58,793 bases of DNA from Trichormus sp. M33_DOE_039 (GTDB lineage Bacteria; Cyanobacteriota; Cyanobacteriia; Cyanobacteriales; Nostocaceae): positions 1-58,793 of the forward strand of contig DVDT01000035.1 of NCBI GenBank assembly GCA_015296085.1. Direction: 5' to 3'. The position numbers and the translations under genes were made by a program. Below are positions 43,916 through 53,602 of this stretch, one piece after another. Under the pieces are notes generated by a model. The model saw nothing but the letters and a program-made list of their open reading frames with translations, was not told where the DNA came from and did no database searches. How positions within the stretch are numbered: the stretch's first letter is position 1; the number at the start of each line of letters is the position of its first letter.

Positions 43916-44857
43916 ATGCTAACCGCTACAAAAACGTTATCTGGCCTGATGGGTTTGTGTGTCGGTGATGCGTTGGGTGTACCGGTTGAGTTCACTAGCC
44001 GCGCAGAATTAGCTCAATCTCCAGTAACAAAGATGCTGGGTTATGGGACATGGAATCAACCCCCAGGAACTTGGTCTGATGATAGTTCGCTGACTTTCTG
44101 TTTAGCAGAAAGTTTGTGTAGAGGCTATTCTATAGATGCGATCGCACACTCTTTTTGGCGTTGGTATAAAGCCGCTTATTGGACACCCCGTGGCGAAGTA
44201 TTTGGGATTGGTGAAAGCACTTATGCAGTGATTATGCGTCTCAATCAGGGCGTTCCACCTCTGGAAGCTGGGGGAACTAGCGAAATGAGCAATGGTAATG
44301 GTTCTTTGATGAGAATTTTACCAATGGCTTATTGTCATCAAAATTTAGCTTTTCCGGAATTAATCACCAGAGTACATCAAGTTTCTTGTATTACGCATGC
44401 TCATGTGCGATCGCAAATGGCCTGCGGTATTTACATTAGTATTGCAGTGGCACTGCTCAAAGGAGCTAATCCCCAAGGGGCATATTTACAAGGATTAGAA
44501 AATATCCAAAAGGTTTATACAGCAGATGAATATCTGTTAGAAAAACCTCATTTTGAGCGGGTCTTCAGTGGTGAAATTGCCCAGCTACCAATCACACAGA
44601 TTAATTCTGACGGCTATGTGATTGATACTTTAGAAGCATCTTTATGGTGTTTATTAAATAGCTCTACTTATGCAGAAGCCGTGTTAAAAGCCGTTAACTT
44701 AGGAGGACACACAGATACGACTGCGGCGGTAACAGGTGGTTTAGCTGGTATTTATTATGGTGTAGAAGGCATTCCCCAACAATGGTTTAATCAAATTGCT
44801 CGCAAGCAAGACATTATTAATTTAGCTCATCGCTTTGCTGTGGCTGTTGACTATTAA
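43916..44857 (+). CDS. ADP-ribosylglycohydrolase family protein (DraG-like)
   Basis: 313 residues from the ATG at 43916 with GGAG nine bases upstream; a more 5' in-frame start is less supported. Metal-binding motifs: GLCVGDALGVPVE, GTWSDDSSLTFCLAES, NGSLMRILPMA and GGHTDTTAAVTGGLAGIYYG (the dinuclear Mg site). It hydrolyses ADP-ribose from proteins or small molecules; in nitrogen fixers DraG reactivates dinitrogenase reductase, but this is a general family member and no DraT is near. The role is therefore not assigned. Confidence 0.9.
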   Translation: MLTATKTLSGLMGLCVGDALGVPVEFTSRAELAQSPVTKMLGYGTWNQPPGTWSDDSSLTFCLAESLCRGYSIDAIAHSFWRWYKAAYWTPRGEVFGIGESTYAVIMRLNQGVPPLEAGGTSEMSNGNGSLMRILPMAYCHQNLAFPELITRVHQVSCITHAHVRSQMACGIYISIAVALLKGANPQGAYLQGLENIQKVYTADEYLLEKPHFERVFSGEIAQLPITQINSDGYVIDTLEASLWCLLNSSTYAEAVLKAVNLGGHTDTTAAVTGGLAGIYYGVEGIPQQWFNQIARKQDIINLAHRFAVAVDY

Positions 44858-45123
44858 TTAAACATCTGCGATCGCTTTAATATGCTTGTGAAAATTAATG
44901 AGCGATCGCCTATCTAATTGCCAGCAAATACAATAAATTATCTGACAATAAATATATCTATTGATAGAGATTTGACCGCTAATTTTAAATTTATCTCTGC
45001 CCACATCAAATCCGAAAAAAGTATTAAATAATTCATCTATTTATCCCAGGTGTATGTAAATGAAATAAAGGATTTGTTAAATATTGAGCAATCGTGGTAA
45101 ATCACCAAAAAAAAGGTACTCCA

Positions 45124-45312
45124 ATGAATAACATACGCCTATACTCTAGAGTGACAAAATCGCTAATTACTGATAACCACCAAAATCAGTTCGATGTTTT
45201 ACTTGAATGGTGTAAGATAGTCCACGGTTGCCTAGAAGGTGGACAACTTGAGGATGCCAAAGTTTTCTTAGAACAGGCAATCATAGAAGCAGAAAAGCCT
45301 AAAAACGATTAA
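45124..45312 (+). CDS. small hypothetical protein
   Basis: 62 residues from the ATG (MNNIRLYSRVTKSLI), seven bases after AGGT; an upstream GTG frame is possible. All-helical composition (QFDVLLEWCKIVHGCLEGGQ, LEDAKVFLEQAIIEAE). The helical pair is reminiscent of a TPR-like hairpin, but no family was recognised. Confidence 0.55.
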   Translation: MNNIRLYSRVTKSLITDNHQNQFDVLLEWCKIVHGCLEGGQLEDAKVFLEQAIIEAEKPKND

Positions 45313-45768
45313 TATCCAATGTTGGTAATTATCTATATGTCTATAGCTAGAGATTCTTAAAAAGTTCCAGCATCAACAGTATTGCTATAGACAGTAGAAC
45401 ATCAAATTAAGTATTAGTGAAGAATTTAGTTAAAAATTAAATCATAACAACTAGCAAGCTGATCAATTCACAGCATTCTTCTTTGTTGCTGCTAGTTTCA
45501 GCAATTCCTAAATCAACGTGAGTCTCCCCCTAACCCCCTTCCCTAGTAGGGAAGCTACGGTGTACACACATCTTTGTTGCTAAGTGCAAAATGTGGCTTG
45601 ATCCCCCTAAATCCCCCTTCAAAAGGGGGACTTCGATAAATCAAGAAATACAGATATTCCCCTGTCTCTGTAACGAATAACTTCTCATGTCAACGATCCA
45701 CCATTCGCGTTTTCTTGCGATAATTCCCAAGGGGGACGCGCTCCCACTGGTTCGTCATAGGGGGACTG
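45313..45768. other. repeat-rich intergenic region
   Basis: Contains the Nostoc-type phrases CCCCCTAACCCCCTTCCCTA (about 45530) and CCCCCTAAATCCCCCTTCAA with AAGGGGGACTT (about 45604-45632), both inverted-repeat-like, and GGTGTACACACA shared with 26043. No gene supported. Confidence 0.6.
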
Positions 45769-47418
45769 ATGACACTCAAACGTTTATTTTTATTATTTAT
45801 ACTGACACCGATCGCCGCATTATTTGCAGCTTCATCTTTATTCGGTACTTTACAAGAACCGCAGTTCCAGACTCGCTTAGAACTCTATCAAACGAATATT
45901 GTTCTGCAAGCTCAGGCTTGGCAAACAACCGATAGTGGAGATGATAGCGCGCAGGCGATTCGAGAAGCCATCCTTGGGGATCAGCCTCTCGAAAGTGCTA
46001 CTGATAAATATCAAGAAACACGACAATCTGTGCAGACTAACTTGGCCAAAGTGCAAAGCCAACTCGCACAACTGCGTTCTAAAAATCAAGTTCCTGCGCC
46101 ACCTAAACCATTACCAGAAGTCCCTCCCACAACGAATGCTTCTAGCTTTGAAAAGGAGCAGCAGTTAGAGCAGTCCCAACAAAAAATGCAAAAATTCCTT
46201 GATGAATTAGACTTGCAGTTGGGAATTTTGCAAGCCAAGCAAGGAAAGACGGATACAGCACTCAAAACCTGGAGTGAATTACAACAGCGATTAGAAACCA
46301 ACAGTCAACTCTCTGGTTTCGGCAATTCGGACTCGACGGAAACCACTAAGACTCAGACTCCCTCACAGTCAGCATCTACTACGCAAGAAACAGCTGCTGT
46401 ATTAAGTGGACTGTGGAGTGATCCCCCGCGGCTATTACCTGATGCTCAACCAGTAATTCAAAATAATTTATCAGGTTGGTTTCGTTCTACAGCTTTGATT
46501 CAGTTATATCAACTCCAACAACGCCAAGCTGCTTTATCAGAAGTGCAAACTGCACAGCAAGAAACTGCGGCTCAAGCCGTATTTAAGTTAGCAGTTATCG
46601 GTACTTTTCCTGCTCTTGCAGCGTTGGTGGGAGTGATTCTGTTGATTTTCCTAATTGCTCAACGCTTACTCAAGGGGAAAGAGTCACTACTCGCGCAAAA
46701 TGCTGATTTACCTTGGACAACACCTTGGGATGGGGAAACCATACTACAGGTGTTTATCGTCGGCTTTTTCTTTATGGGACAGATTTTTGTTCCTGCTTTA
46801 CTCTTGCTACTCCCAATTCCGCGTCCTCTTGGGGATGTGCGCCTGCAAGCGGTTTCTGTGTTAGTTAGTTACTTGTTAGTAGCTTTGGGTGCGCTATTAG
46901 TCATGTATTTTTCTCTCAAACAGTTTTTCCCACTACCCAGATTGTGGTTTAAATTGCAGCTACGTGATAACTGGTTTTTGTGGGGATTTGGGGGATATTG
47001 TGCTGCTTTACCCATCGTTGTCGTAGTTTCCTTGATTAATCAGCAGCTATGGCAAGGGCAAGGTGGTAGTAATCCTCTATTACAATTAGCACTGGAAAGT
47101 CAAGACTTTGTAGCGTTGGGAATATTTTACGTCACAGCAGCGATCGCTGCGCCTCTGTTTGAAGAAGTGTTATTTCGCGGCTTTTTATTACCGTCCTTAA
47201 CGAAGTACCTACCTGTATGGGGAGCAATTCTCGCTAGTGGCTTACTATTTGCGATCGCTCACCTGAGTTTATCAGAAGTACTGCCATTGACAGCTTTGGG
47301 TATTGTCTTAGGAGTAGTGTACACGCGATCGCGCAACCTGCTTGCACCCATGCTACTGCACAGCCTATGGAATAGCGGTACACTTATCAGTTTGTTTCTC
47401 TTGGGTAGTGGTAATTAA
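45769..47418 (+). CDS. CPBP-family intramembrane metalloprotease
   Basis: 549 residues. An N-terminal membrane helix (LFLLFILTPIAALFAAS) is followed by a long Gln-rich coiled region (about 60-270) and seven or more membrane helices (about 275-545). CPBP motif 1 EEVLFRGFLLP (about 470-480), motif 2 AIAHL and motif 3 HSLWNSG carry the conserved Glu and His. CPBP proteins are CAAX/Rce1-type membrane proteases or bacteriocin self-immunity proteins. The long soluble N-terminal half is unusual and suggests a sensor or binding role. Not adjacent to the peptide operon. Confidence 0.9.
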   Translation: MTLKRLFLLFILTPIAALFAASSLFGTLQEPQFQTRLELYQTNIVLQAQAWQTTDSGDDSAQAIREAILGDQPLESATDKYQETRQSVQTNLAKVQSQLAQLRSKNQVPAPPKPLPEVPPTTNASSFEKEQQLEQSQQKMQKFLDELDLQLGILQAKQGKTDTALKTWSELQQRLETNSQLSGFGNSDSTETTKTQTPSQSASTTQETAAVLSGLWSDPPRLLPDAQPVIQNNLSGWFRSTALIQLYQLQQRQAALSEVQTAQQETAAQAVFKLAVIGTFPALAALVGVILLIFLIAQRLLKGKESLLAQNADLPWTTPWDGETILQVFIVGFFFMGQIFVPALLLLLPIPRPLGDVRLQAVSVLVSYLLVALGALLVMYFSLKQFFPLPRLWFKLQLRDNWFLWGFGGYCAALPIVVVVSLINQQLWQGQGGSNPLLQLALESQDFVALGIFYVTAAIAAPLFEEVLFRGFLLPSLTKYLPVWGAILASGLLFAIAHLSLSEVLPLTALGIVLGVVYTRSRNLLAPMLLHSLWNSGTLISLFLLGSGN

Positions 47419-47475
47419 TCCTGTTTTTATATGCCAATTCCATGACTGGCATAGTATTTATGAATATATAGCCAG

Positions 47476-47619
47476 TCATACTGTTAAATAGATCACAAAA
47501 TTTTCAGGCAAACTTTTAGTATCATCTGGATATGTAGATTCGTTCTTCCAGTGTTGACTAACATCCTCTTGCACTCCAAACCAGAATTGTTGATTGACTA
47601 GTTCTGGTGTGATGATGAG
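47476..47619 (-). pseudogene. C-terminal gene fragment
   Basis: An open frame without a start, reading LIITPELVNQQFWFGVQEDV, then SQHWKNESTYPDDTKSLPEN, FVIYLTV and TGA, with a stop directly upstream. Protein-like composition suggests a decayed gene. More possible fragments of the same gene lie upstream on the same strand (MGDGHNLQDIFNGNHLCQLN near 47730, and the frame at 47819-48037). Family not recognised. Confidence 0.4.
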
Positions 47620-47818
47620 TCATAGACACAGGTGAATAAACATAAACTCAACCATCAACGTTCTTTTCTACTTCAGGTAGTTCAAGAATGTTGAAGTCGG
47701 AGGAAAACTTCCCTGTTTAATTGACACAGGTGATTTCCATTAAAGATATCTTGAAGATTGTGACCATCTCCCATAAAAATCCGGAGATAACACTGATGTA
47801 AGAGTAGAAGGTGGTATG

Positions 47819-48037
47819 TTAAAGCCACTTTAGCTGATAATTTGGAATTAATTCTTGTGAAAGAGGAAAAATTCCATAAAATCTGTAATAATACTCACCA
47901 AGTTGATTCCGTAAACATGGTGAGTATAACCTCACTGAATTATTTGTGAGAGCAGATAACCCTTGGAAGTCTCGCAATTGTCTCAAATCGAATATGACTG
48001 CTACAGCCATACACAAACACGAGAATTCTAGGCACAA
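47819..48037 (-). CDS. doubtful small ORF or gene fragment
   Basis: 72 codons, with hydrophobic N-terminus (CLCMAVAVIFDLRQL) and aromatic text (LGEYYYRFYGIFPLSQELIP). No ribosome binding site, in a region of gene debris. It may be part of the same broken gene as 47476-47619. No family recognised. Confidence 0.3.
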   Translation of the reverse strand: MCLEFSCLCMAVAVIFDLRQLRDFQGLSALTNNSVRLYSPCLRNQLGEYYYRFYGIFPLSQELIPNYQLKWL

Positions 48038-48200
48038 TTAGATAAACTACTCTATCTAAATATTCGTAGCTTATCTATCCATTACAGTTAGCAAATAGCT
48101 CACCCGCGCTTATAGCCGGTGAGAAGCACTCTCATATCAATTCAGTCCAAATATATTTACTCAATCCTACTAACCACTAGTTTCAAGGAGCAGAAACCAT

Positions 48201-48479
48201 ATGGCAAATCTTAACCCTACAGAACAAACTAACAAACAATTATTAGCTAGCTATTGTGGTATTATTTTTGGTGGTTTTGGAGTGCATAAATTCATTTTGG
48301 GATATGCTCCCGAAGGATTTATCATGTTAGTTATATCTGTAGTAGGTGGCACTTTTTCCTACGGATTAACTTTATTGATTATGCAGATTGTTGGTTTAAT
48401 AGAAGGCATGATCTATTTAAATAAAACTCCCGAACAGTTCGTTAATACTTACATAATTAATAAACAGGGTTGGTTTTAG
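48201..48479 (+). CDS. TM2-domain membrane protein
   Basis: 92 residues; AAGGAG lies nine bases upstream. Two membrane helices with the TM2 pattern: ASYCGIIFGGFGVHKFILGY, APEGFIMLVIS and IVGLIEGMIYL, including the G-x-H-K-F turn. TM2 proteins occur from bacteria to animals; bacterial function is unknown. It is followed by a hairpin (about 48496-48531) and another small membrane protein. Confidence 0.88.
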   Translation: MANLNPTEQTNKQLLASYCGIIFGGFGVHKFILGYAPEGFIMLVISVVGGTFSYGLTLLIMQIVGLIEGMIYLNKTPEQFVNTYIINKQGWF

Positions 48480-48495
48480 GTAAAAGGAACTTGAG

Positions 48496-48531
48496 ATGAG
48501 GGACTAGGAATTATTCTAGCCCTTTTCTCAT
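48496..48531 (+). terminator. hairpin after the TM2 gene
   Basis: ATGAGGGACTAG and CTAGCCCTTTTCTCAT form an imperfect stem with a T-rich right arm, about 17 bases after the TM2 stop. Confidence 0.5.
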
Positions 48532-48554
48532 ATTGAGAGTTATGGGAAATTGAT

Positions 48555-48788
48555 ATGCTAACTAAAACAAGCAAGTATCTAACCTGGGCAATATTTTTTT
48601 TGGTAGGAGCGGGCTACGTTAGTGTTATGTCTAACATTGAAATCCACTATTTCTGGAAAAGCCTGATTATCTTCCTACCAATTCAGCTTGTAACTGTAAT
48701 TTATGTAACCGCTAAACTTTTAGGGATCAGGGACTGGGGATTGGTGAATACGGACAAGCAAGCACGGGGAGCAGAAGAGACAAGGTAG
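48555..48788 (+). CDS. small hypothetical membrane protein
   Basis: 77 residues, two hydrophobic helices (TWAIFFLVGAGYVSVMS and SLIIFLPIQLVTVIYVTAKL). The polar tail (GIRDWGLVNTDKQARGAEET) is encoded in part by repeat-like DNA (GGGATCAGGGACTGGGGATTGG), so the natural C-terminus may have been changed. Function unknown. Confidence 0.65.
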   Translation: MLTKTSKYLTWAIFFLVGAGYVSVMSNIEIHYFWKSLIIFLPIQLVTVIYVTAKLLGIRDWGLVNTDKQARGAEETR

Positions 48789-48940
48789 AGAGTAACTCAC
48801 CTTCAATCTTTGTTGACTAAAGACTCAAGACTAAATTTAATATATTTACATTGAGTCATAGTTCCAGATTTCGCTACCCTCAAATTAGAGATGCTTTTAT
48901 ATAAACGTCAGAATTCTCATAGCGAATCTCAACACTTGCC

Positions 48941-51400
48941 ATGCAACTTGTCCCGAAAACTCAGCTTGACCAAGAACAGTCCCCGACTAGAGAAAAAATT
49001 CTGTTAGATGTTGGGGGCATGAAATGTGCTGGTTGCGTGAGTGCAGTAGAACGACAACTCACCCAATATCCAGGAGTCATGAGTGCCTGTGTGAACCTAG
49101 CCACAGAGGTAGCCGTTGTAGAGTCGGAAACTGGTGTAGTAGATGCAGAAAAACTAGCCCAGAAACTGACTGCAAGCGGGTTTCCCACTCAACCCCGGAA
49201 AGCTAGCGACAAAGTAGCAGGCAAATCAACATTAGCAGACCCCAAAGAACGACACCGCCAACAAATGCGTGCTGCATGGCAGCAGTTAGCGATCGCGGCG
49301 ATGCTATTGTTGTTTTCAGGTATCGGACATCTGGGCAATCTCGGCAACCCAGTGTTAACTGCACTGAATAACATTTGGTGGCATTTTGGTTTGGCTACCT
49401 TAGCATTATTGATTCCTGGTCGCCCCATTTTCATCGATGGGTGGTTAGGTTGGCGGCGCAATGCACCCAACATGAATACCTTAGTCGGATTGGGGACTTT
49501 CACTGCCTACACAGCCAGCGTAATAGCTTTATTTTTTCCGCAACTGGGTTGGGAGTGTTTTTTTGACGAACCAGTGATGATGCTAGGTTTTATCCTCTTG
49601 GGTAGGACATTGGAACAACAAGCCAGAGGTAAAGCCGCCGCCGCTTTTAGACAACTGCTAGCACTACAACCACAAATAGCGCGCTTGATCCCCAACCCAG
49701 ACACAGAAAAGATCGGACTAGGGACAAATACCATCGAAATTCCCGCTGAACAAGTCAGAGTTGGCGAATGGGTACAAGTTTTACCAGGAGATAAAATCCC
49801 CGTAGATGGAGAAGTTCGTTTTGGACAGACCACAATAGATGAAGCGATGCTGACTGGGGAAGCAGTGCCGGTGATTAAACAACCAGGAGATACAGTCACC
49901 GCAGGCACAATTAACCAATCAGGCGCGATCGCTATCCAAGCCACCCGTACTGGTGTTGATACTACCTTAGCCCATATCGTCGCCCTAGTAGAAGCAGCCC
50001 AAACCCGCAAAGCCCCAGTCCAGAAATTAGCCGACACCGTAGCAGGTTACTTTACCTACGGCGTATTAACAGCATCAGTGTTGACATTCGTCTTTTGGTA
50101 TGTTTTTGGCACTCAGATTTGGCCTGATGTCACAACCACTGGTGGCATAGAAATCATGAGTCATGCCGCACACACTGCCCACCAATCCCCACTTCCTACT
50201 CCCCACTCTCCACTCCTGATTAGTTTAAAACTGGCGATCGCTGTCATGGTCGTCGCCTGTCCCTGCGCTTTAGGACTCGCCACACCCACAGCCATCTTAG
50301 TTGGCACAGGCATAGGTGCAGAAAAGGGTTTACTAATCAAAGGCGGCGACGTTTTAGAAAAAGTCCACAAACTCAACACCGTGGTTTTTGATAAAACCGG
50401 TACGCTCACCACAGGTAACGCCCAAGTTACTGATTGTTTAGTACTTGGGAACTGGGGAGTGGAAGCAGGGGAAGCAGAGGCGCAGAGGCGCAGAGGAGAT
50501 TTGATTTCCATGCCCCCCCATGCCCTCATCCAACTCGCCGCCGCCGTAGAAAGTGGCACTTACCATCCCTTAGCTAAGGCCATTCAGCAGGAAGCCCAGC
50601 GTCTAGAGTTAGCGATTCCCCAAGCTATAGATTTTCACACTGAGCCGGGATTGGGTGTCTCGGCGGTAGTGGATGGTGAAACTGTACTGTTGGGTAATTG
50701 GGAATGGTTGAGTTGGCATGGAGTTGTAATTGATGAAACAGCACAACAGGCAGCTAATCAGCTAGCCACAGAAGGTAAAACCGTTGTGGGAGTTGCCGTT
50801 GGCAGGACTTTGGCGGGTGTGATTGGTGTGCAAGATACCCTCCGAGCCGATGCCTACAGCACGGTAGAACAGTTGCGCCAGATGGGTTTGCGGGTGATGC
50901 TGTTAAGTGGCGATCGCCCAGAAGCGGCTAGTGCGATCGCGCAAAAGTTAGGTATAGATAGCATCGATGTGATCGCAGGCGTTCCCCCCAGCAAAAAAGC
51001 CAGTGTTATTCATGAAATCCAAACACAATCTGCTCATCACGTTGCCATGATTGGCGATGGGATCAATGATGCACCTGCATTATCTCAAGCTGATGTTGGC
51101 ATTGCTTTACATTCAGGGACAGATGTAGCAATGGAAACAGCCCAAATTGTCCTTATGCGCGATCGCTTAAGTGATGTTGTGCAAGCAATTTGTCTCAGTC
51201 GTGCCACTTTCAACAAGATCCGCCAGAATTTATTCTGGGCATTTGCATACAATACCATCGGTATTCCTTTGGCTGCTGGTGTATTATTACCGCACTGGGG
51301 TTTTGTTCTCAGTCCTGCTGGTGCTGCGGCTCTCATGGCTTTTAGCTCAGTCAGTGTAGTGACAAATTCAGTATTATTACGGCGTTTGGCTCATAATTAG
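48941..51400 (+). CDS. ctaA: copper-transporting P1B-type ATPase (CtaA-like)
   Basis: 819 residues. N-terminal HMA domain with GGMKCAGC (Cys29, Cys32), about eight membrane helices, TGEAVPVIKQPGDTV, the metal-site CPCALGLATP, phosphorylation DKTGTLTTGNA, HP locus TYHPLA and hinge MIGDGINDAPALSQ. CtaA and PacS together carry copper to plastocyanin in the thylakoid; the GMKCAGC type and overall text favour CtaA (plasma membrane import) over PacS, with moderate certainty. Two in-frame insertions derive from DNA repeats: SPLPTPHSPLLI before the CPC helix, and EAGEAEAQRRRGDLI in the P/N domain (about 50459-50505). Confidence 0.9.
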   Translation: MQLVPKTQLDQEQSPTREKILLDVGGMKCAGCVSAVERQLTQYPGVMSACVNLATEVAVVESETGVVDAEKLAQKLTASGFPTQPRKASDKVAGKSTLADPKERHRQQMRAAWQQLAIAAMLLLFSGIGHLGNLGNPVLTALNNIWWHFGLATLALLIPGRPIFIDGWLGWRRNAPNMNTLVGLGTFTAYTASVIALFFPQLGWECFFDEPVMMLGFILLGRTLEQQARGKAAAAFRQLLALQPQIARLIPNPDTEKIGLGTNTIEIPAEQVRVGEWVQVLPGDKIPVDGEVRFGQTTIDEAMLTGEAVPVIKQPGDTVTAGTINQSGAIAIQATRTGVDTTLAHIVALVEAAQTRKAPVQKLADTVAGYFTYGVLTASVLTFVFWYVFGTQIWPDVTTTGGIEIMSHAAHTAHQSPLPTPHSPLLISLKLAIAVMVVACPCALGLATPTAILVGTGIGAEKGLLIKGGDVLEKVHKLNTVVFDKTGTLTTGNAQVTDCLVLGNWGVEAGEAEAQRRRGDLISMPPHALIQLAAAVESGTYHPLAKAIQQEAQRLELAIPQAIDFHTEPGLGVSAVVDGETVLLGNWEWLSWHGVVIDETAQQAANQLATEGKTVVGVAVGRTLAGVIGVQDTLRADAYSTVEQLRQMGLRVMLLSGDRPEAASAIAQKLGIDSIDVIAGVPPSKKASVIHEIQTQSAHHVAMIGDGINDAPALSQADVGIALHSGTDVAMETAQIVLMRDRLSDVVQAICLSRATFNKIRQNLFWAFAYNTIGIPLAAGVLLPHWGFVLSPAGAAALMAFSSVSVVTNSVLLRRLAHN
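50459..50505. repeat. in-frame repeat insertion in the copper ATPase gene
   Basis: GGAAGCAGGGGAAGCAGAGG followed by GCGCAGAGG units, a common Nostoc spacer repeat, is translated as AGEAEAQRRRGD in a surface loop. Confidence 0.65.
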
Positions 51401-51686
51401 GTAACATTACAACATCAATGTAGTTTTTCCCATCTCAGGTTAAACTAAATCGATAAGTAGATGTTTAGCATCTCATCTCATCTGTTTTAACTCCTTGGGA
51501 GTAACAGTAGTCACAGAGTAGAACCAAGATGTTCTACTTTGTGTTTGTCAATATAGCGGTTCTCATTGTTAGAAAATACACTCTTCTAGCTCCTAGCATT
51601 CAGCCTCTAGCAAAGTGTATTGCACACGCGAACAACGCTATTCTGTCATGCTTAACATCCAACATCACAGACTGTAGTGGGCGAGA

Positions 51687-52190
51687 ATGGTAGGCAACGA
51701 TACCCAAAAAATTAGAATTAATCAAAATTTCCACGATTTTGGTAACACTTTATCAATGGCAGCAGAAACCAATGAAAGTCATCTACTAATTTTGGAAGAT
51801 GACCAGGGTCGTAAAGAATTTACTTTGGAAAATACTATCTACTCTATTGGTAGAGACCGTGACTCTAATATCCGTTTAGTGTCTCAATTTGTTTCTCGTC
51901 GCCATGCTACGTTGGTGAGACTGCCCAAACAGCATAACAGTCAAACCTACTATTACCGGATTGTAGATGGTGATGGTAAAGGCAAACCTAGTGCCAATGG
52001 TTTCATGATTAATGGGCGCAAAATGCCAGCCCATGATTTACAAAATGAAGATGAAATTGTTTTTGGGCCTAAAGTCCGTGCCATTTACTATTTGTTGAAA
52101 AACACTCAGCGTTCTGGACAGACGGATGCTAGTGAATATGATATTACACTCATTAACCCCAGCATGGCTGAGGATATAGAGGAAATTTAA
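51687..52190 (+). CDS. FHA-domain protein
   Basis: 167 residues, one FHA domain (about 47-135): YSIGRDRDSNIRLVSQFVSR (conserved GR and S..R..H), RHATLVRL and NGFMINGRKM (conserved N-G). FHA domains bind phosphothreonine peptides. Short flanks are polar. The partner kinase is not in the window. Start ATG at 51687; a Met at residue 24 is an alternative. Terminator at 52217-52261. Confidence 0.9.
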   Translation: MVGNDTQKIRINQNFHDFGNTLSMAAETNESHLLILEDDQGRKEFTLENTIYSIGRDRDSNIRLVSQFVSRRHATLVRLPKQHNSQTYYYRIVDGDGKGKPSANGFMINGRKMPAHDLQNEDEIVFGPKVRAIYYLLKNTQRSGQTDASEYDITLINPSMAEDIEEI

Positions 52191-52216
52191 AGCCTTGCCC
52201 ATCCCTATATTTTACA

Positions 52217-52261
52217 GAAAGTCAAAAGCTAAAAGACAAAAGACAGAATCTTTTGACTTTC
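52217..52261 (+). terminator. hairpin after the FHA gene
   Basis: GAAAGTCAAAAG (52217-52228) pairs perfectly with CTTTTGACTTTC (52250-52261), 12 bp, followed by a T-rich stretch. Confidence 0.65.
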
Positions 52262-52373
52262 GACTTTTCTCTTTTAATTCTAAATTTAGGACAGGTAGCT
52301 TGATTTCATCAAGCCTCTAGAATAGTCCATGAATCAAGACTGTGAATCCAAAATCTATTGGTACGACTTTCGA

Positions 52374-52721
52374 TTACCCTGCCAGACTTTCGATTAAATG
52401 CCAATAGCGACTCATCTCAATCTCTTGTTTAATAAAATCAAACATTTTACGGCAGTGATTCTCAAGGCGAAGTGGCAGTTCCTCATTTTTGATAACAATG
52501 GTCATGCGAGTTTCGGTCTCTGTAGCCGTTGACTTATCAATCAGCACTTCCGCCTTGACTAATTGGGAAACGGAAACATTCCCAGGAATCTCACGCGCCA
52601 GAACATAATCAGATGTGTAGTACTGAATTTCCAAATCACAATTCTGTAATAGCTCTACAATCAAAGGCTGGAGATTTTCCAAATTAATAGCAAGAATAAA
52701 TGAACACGTATAGCGAGCCAT
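52374..52721 (-). CDS. conserved hypothetical protein
   Basis: 115 residues, mixed alpha/beta (ARYTCSFILAINLENLQPL, YYTSDYVLAREIPGNVSVSQ, TRMTIVIKNEELPLRL, ending in a helix HCRKMFDFIKQEIEM). It resembles a small conserved cyanobacterial family by style, but I cannot name it. No signal or membrane segment. Monocistronic. Confidence 0.7.
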   Translation of the reverse strand: MARYTCSFILAINLENLQPLIVELLQNCDLEIQYYTSDYVLAREIPGNVSVSQLVKAEVLIDKSTATETETRMTIVIKNEELPLRLENHCRKMFDFIKQEIEMSRYWHLIESLAG

Positions 52722-52935
52722 AATAGCCCCACACCTTGCAACACTCCGTCCATCCTATAATACTGGGGTGACTAAACGGCAACTCGTTATAGATTACTTA
52801 AAGAAACACATTGATACCATCTATAGTTATGCGCTGAGATTTTGGAACTGACTTACATAGGTTGAGGGCAAGGGAAGCAGGGGCAGCAGGAAAACAGCAA
52901 CAATACCCAATACCCAATGCCCTATAACTATTGAT

Positions 52936-53487
52936 TTACATTGAGGATTTTTGCTCAAAGCTAGGTGCATAGACTTGCAGTAAGCTACTAACTTGACGTA
53001 GAACCTCATTACCAGTAGTTTTACTGGGAATTGGGGTTCTGTTGTCGTTAGGTTGAACAAGGTTACGGTTGATAGCTTCATGGACTTGCTGAGAGATTAA
53101 CTCTTGCAGTTCAGCTTTGGCACGTTGACGCTGGTAGTTAGCACCTTCTTCTGTGGTGGCGTATAAGGGCGGGAGACGGTTGAGGGCATAGGCTGCGATA
53201 TCACCTACGTCTATGGAACTTTCGCTGGTGGCTTCAATTTCGGCTACGCGGGCGATCGCCTCAGTTAACACCAATTCTTCCATCACGTTAATAAATTGCT
53301 TGCGAGGTACAGCCACAACCTCACCCGTCAATAATGCTCCCATCAATTTATCTAACGCCATATACTCTTCAATTGAGAGTTCCGAAGCGTTATCGCAGAT
53401 ACGTCCAACTTCGGCTTCCATTGCTGGTGTGAGATAACCATCCTGGAGAGCTTGTTCTACAATTTTTTCAATACTCATAAGGCTCAT
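52936..53487 (-). CDS. ComFB-domain protein (possible c-di-GMP receptor, CdgR-like)
   Basis: 183 residues. The middle (about 65-150) is a ComFB (late competence) domain: NVMEELVLTEAIARVAEIEA, DVGDIAAYALNRLPPLYATT and GANYQRQRAKAELQE. The N-terminal helical region (about 1-60: VEQALQDGYLTPAMEAEVGR) occurs in cyanobacterial homologues. ComFB proteins of cyanobacteria have been reported to bind c-di-GMP or c-di-AMP, and a ComFB-type receptor (CdgR) controls cell size in Anabaena; this protein has that layout. Whether it binds a nucleotide is inferred from the family. Confidence 0.82.
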   Translation of the reverse strand: MSLMSIEKIVEQALQDGYLTPAMEAEVGRICDNASELSIEEYMALDKLMGALLTGEVVAVPRKQFINVMEELVLTEAIARVAEIEATSESSIDVGDIAAYALNRLPPLYATTEEGANYQRQRAKAELQELISQQVHEAINRNLVQPNDNRTPIPSKTTGNEVLRQVSSLLQVYAPSFEQKSSM

Positions 53488-53602
53488 CTTAATTTAATCC
53501 ACCCAAGCAAGGTAAGGACGCTACTAAACAAACTTATTCTGCCTACTATTATCGACAAAAAATATACTAAATTAACAGTGATAGTGATTAGTTACACTGC
53601 CA

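Noticed and set aside
49507-50037. 176-codon minus-strand frame within the copper ATPase
   Set aside because: Antisense shadow; no motif and no start signal.
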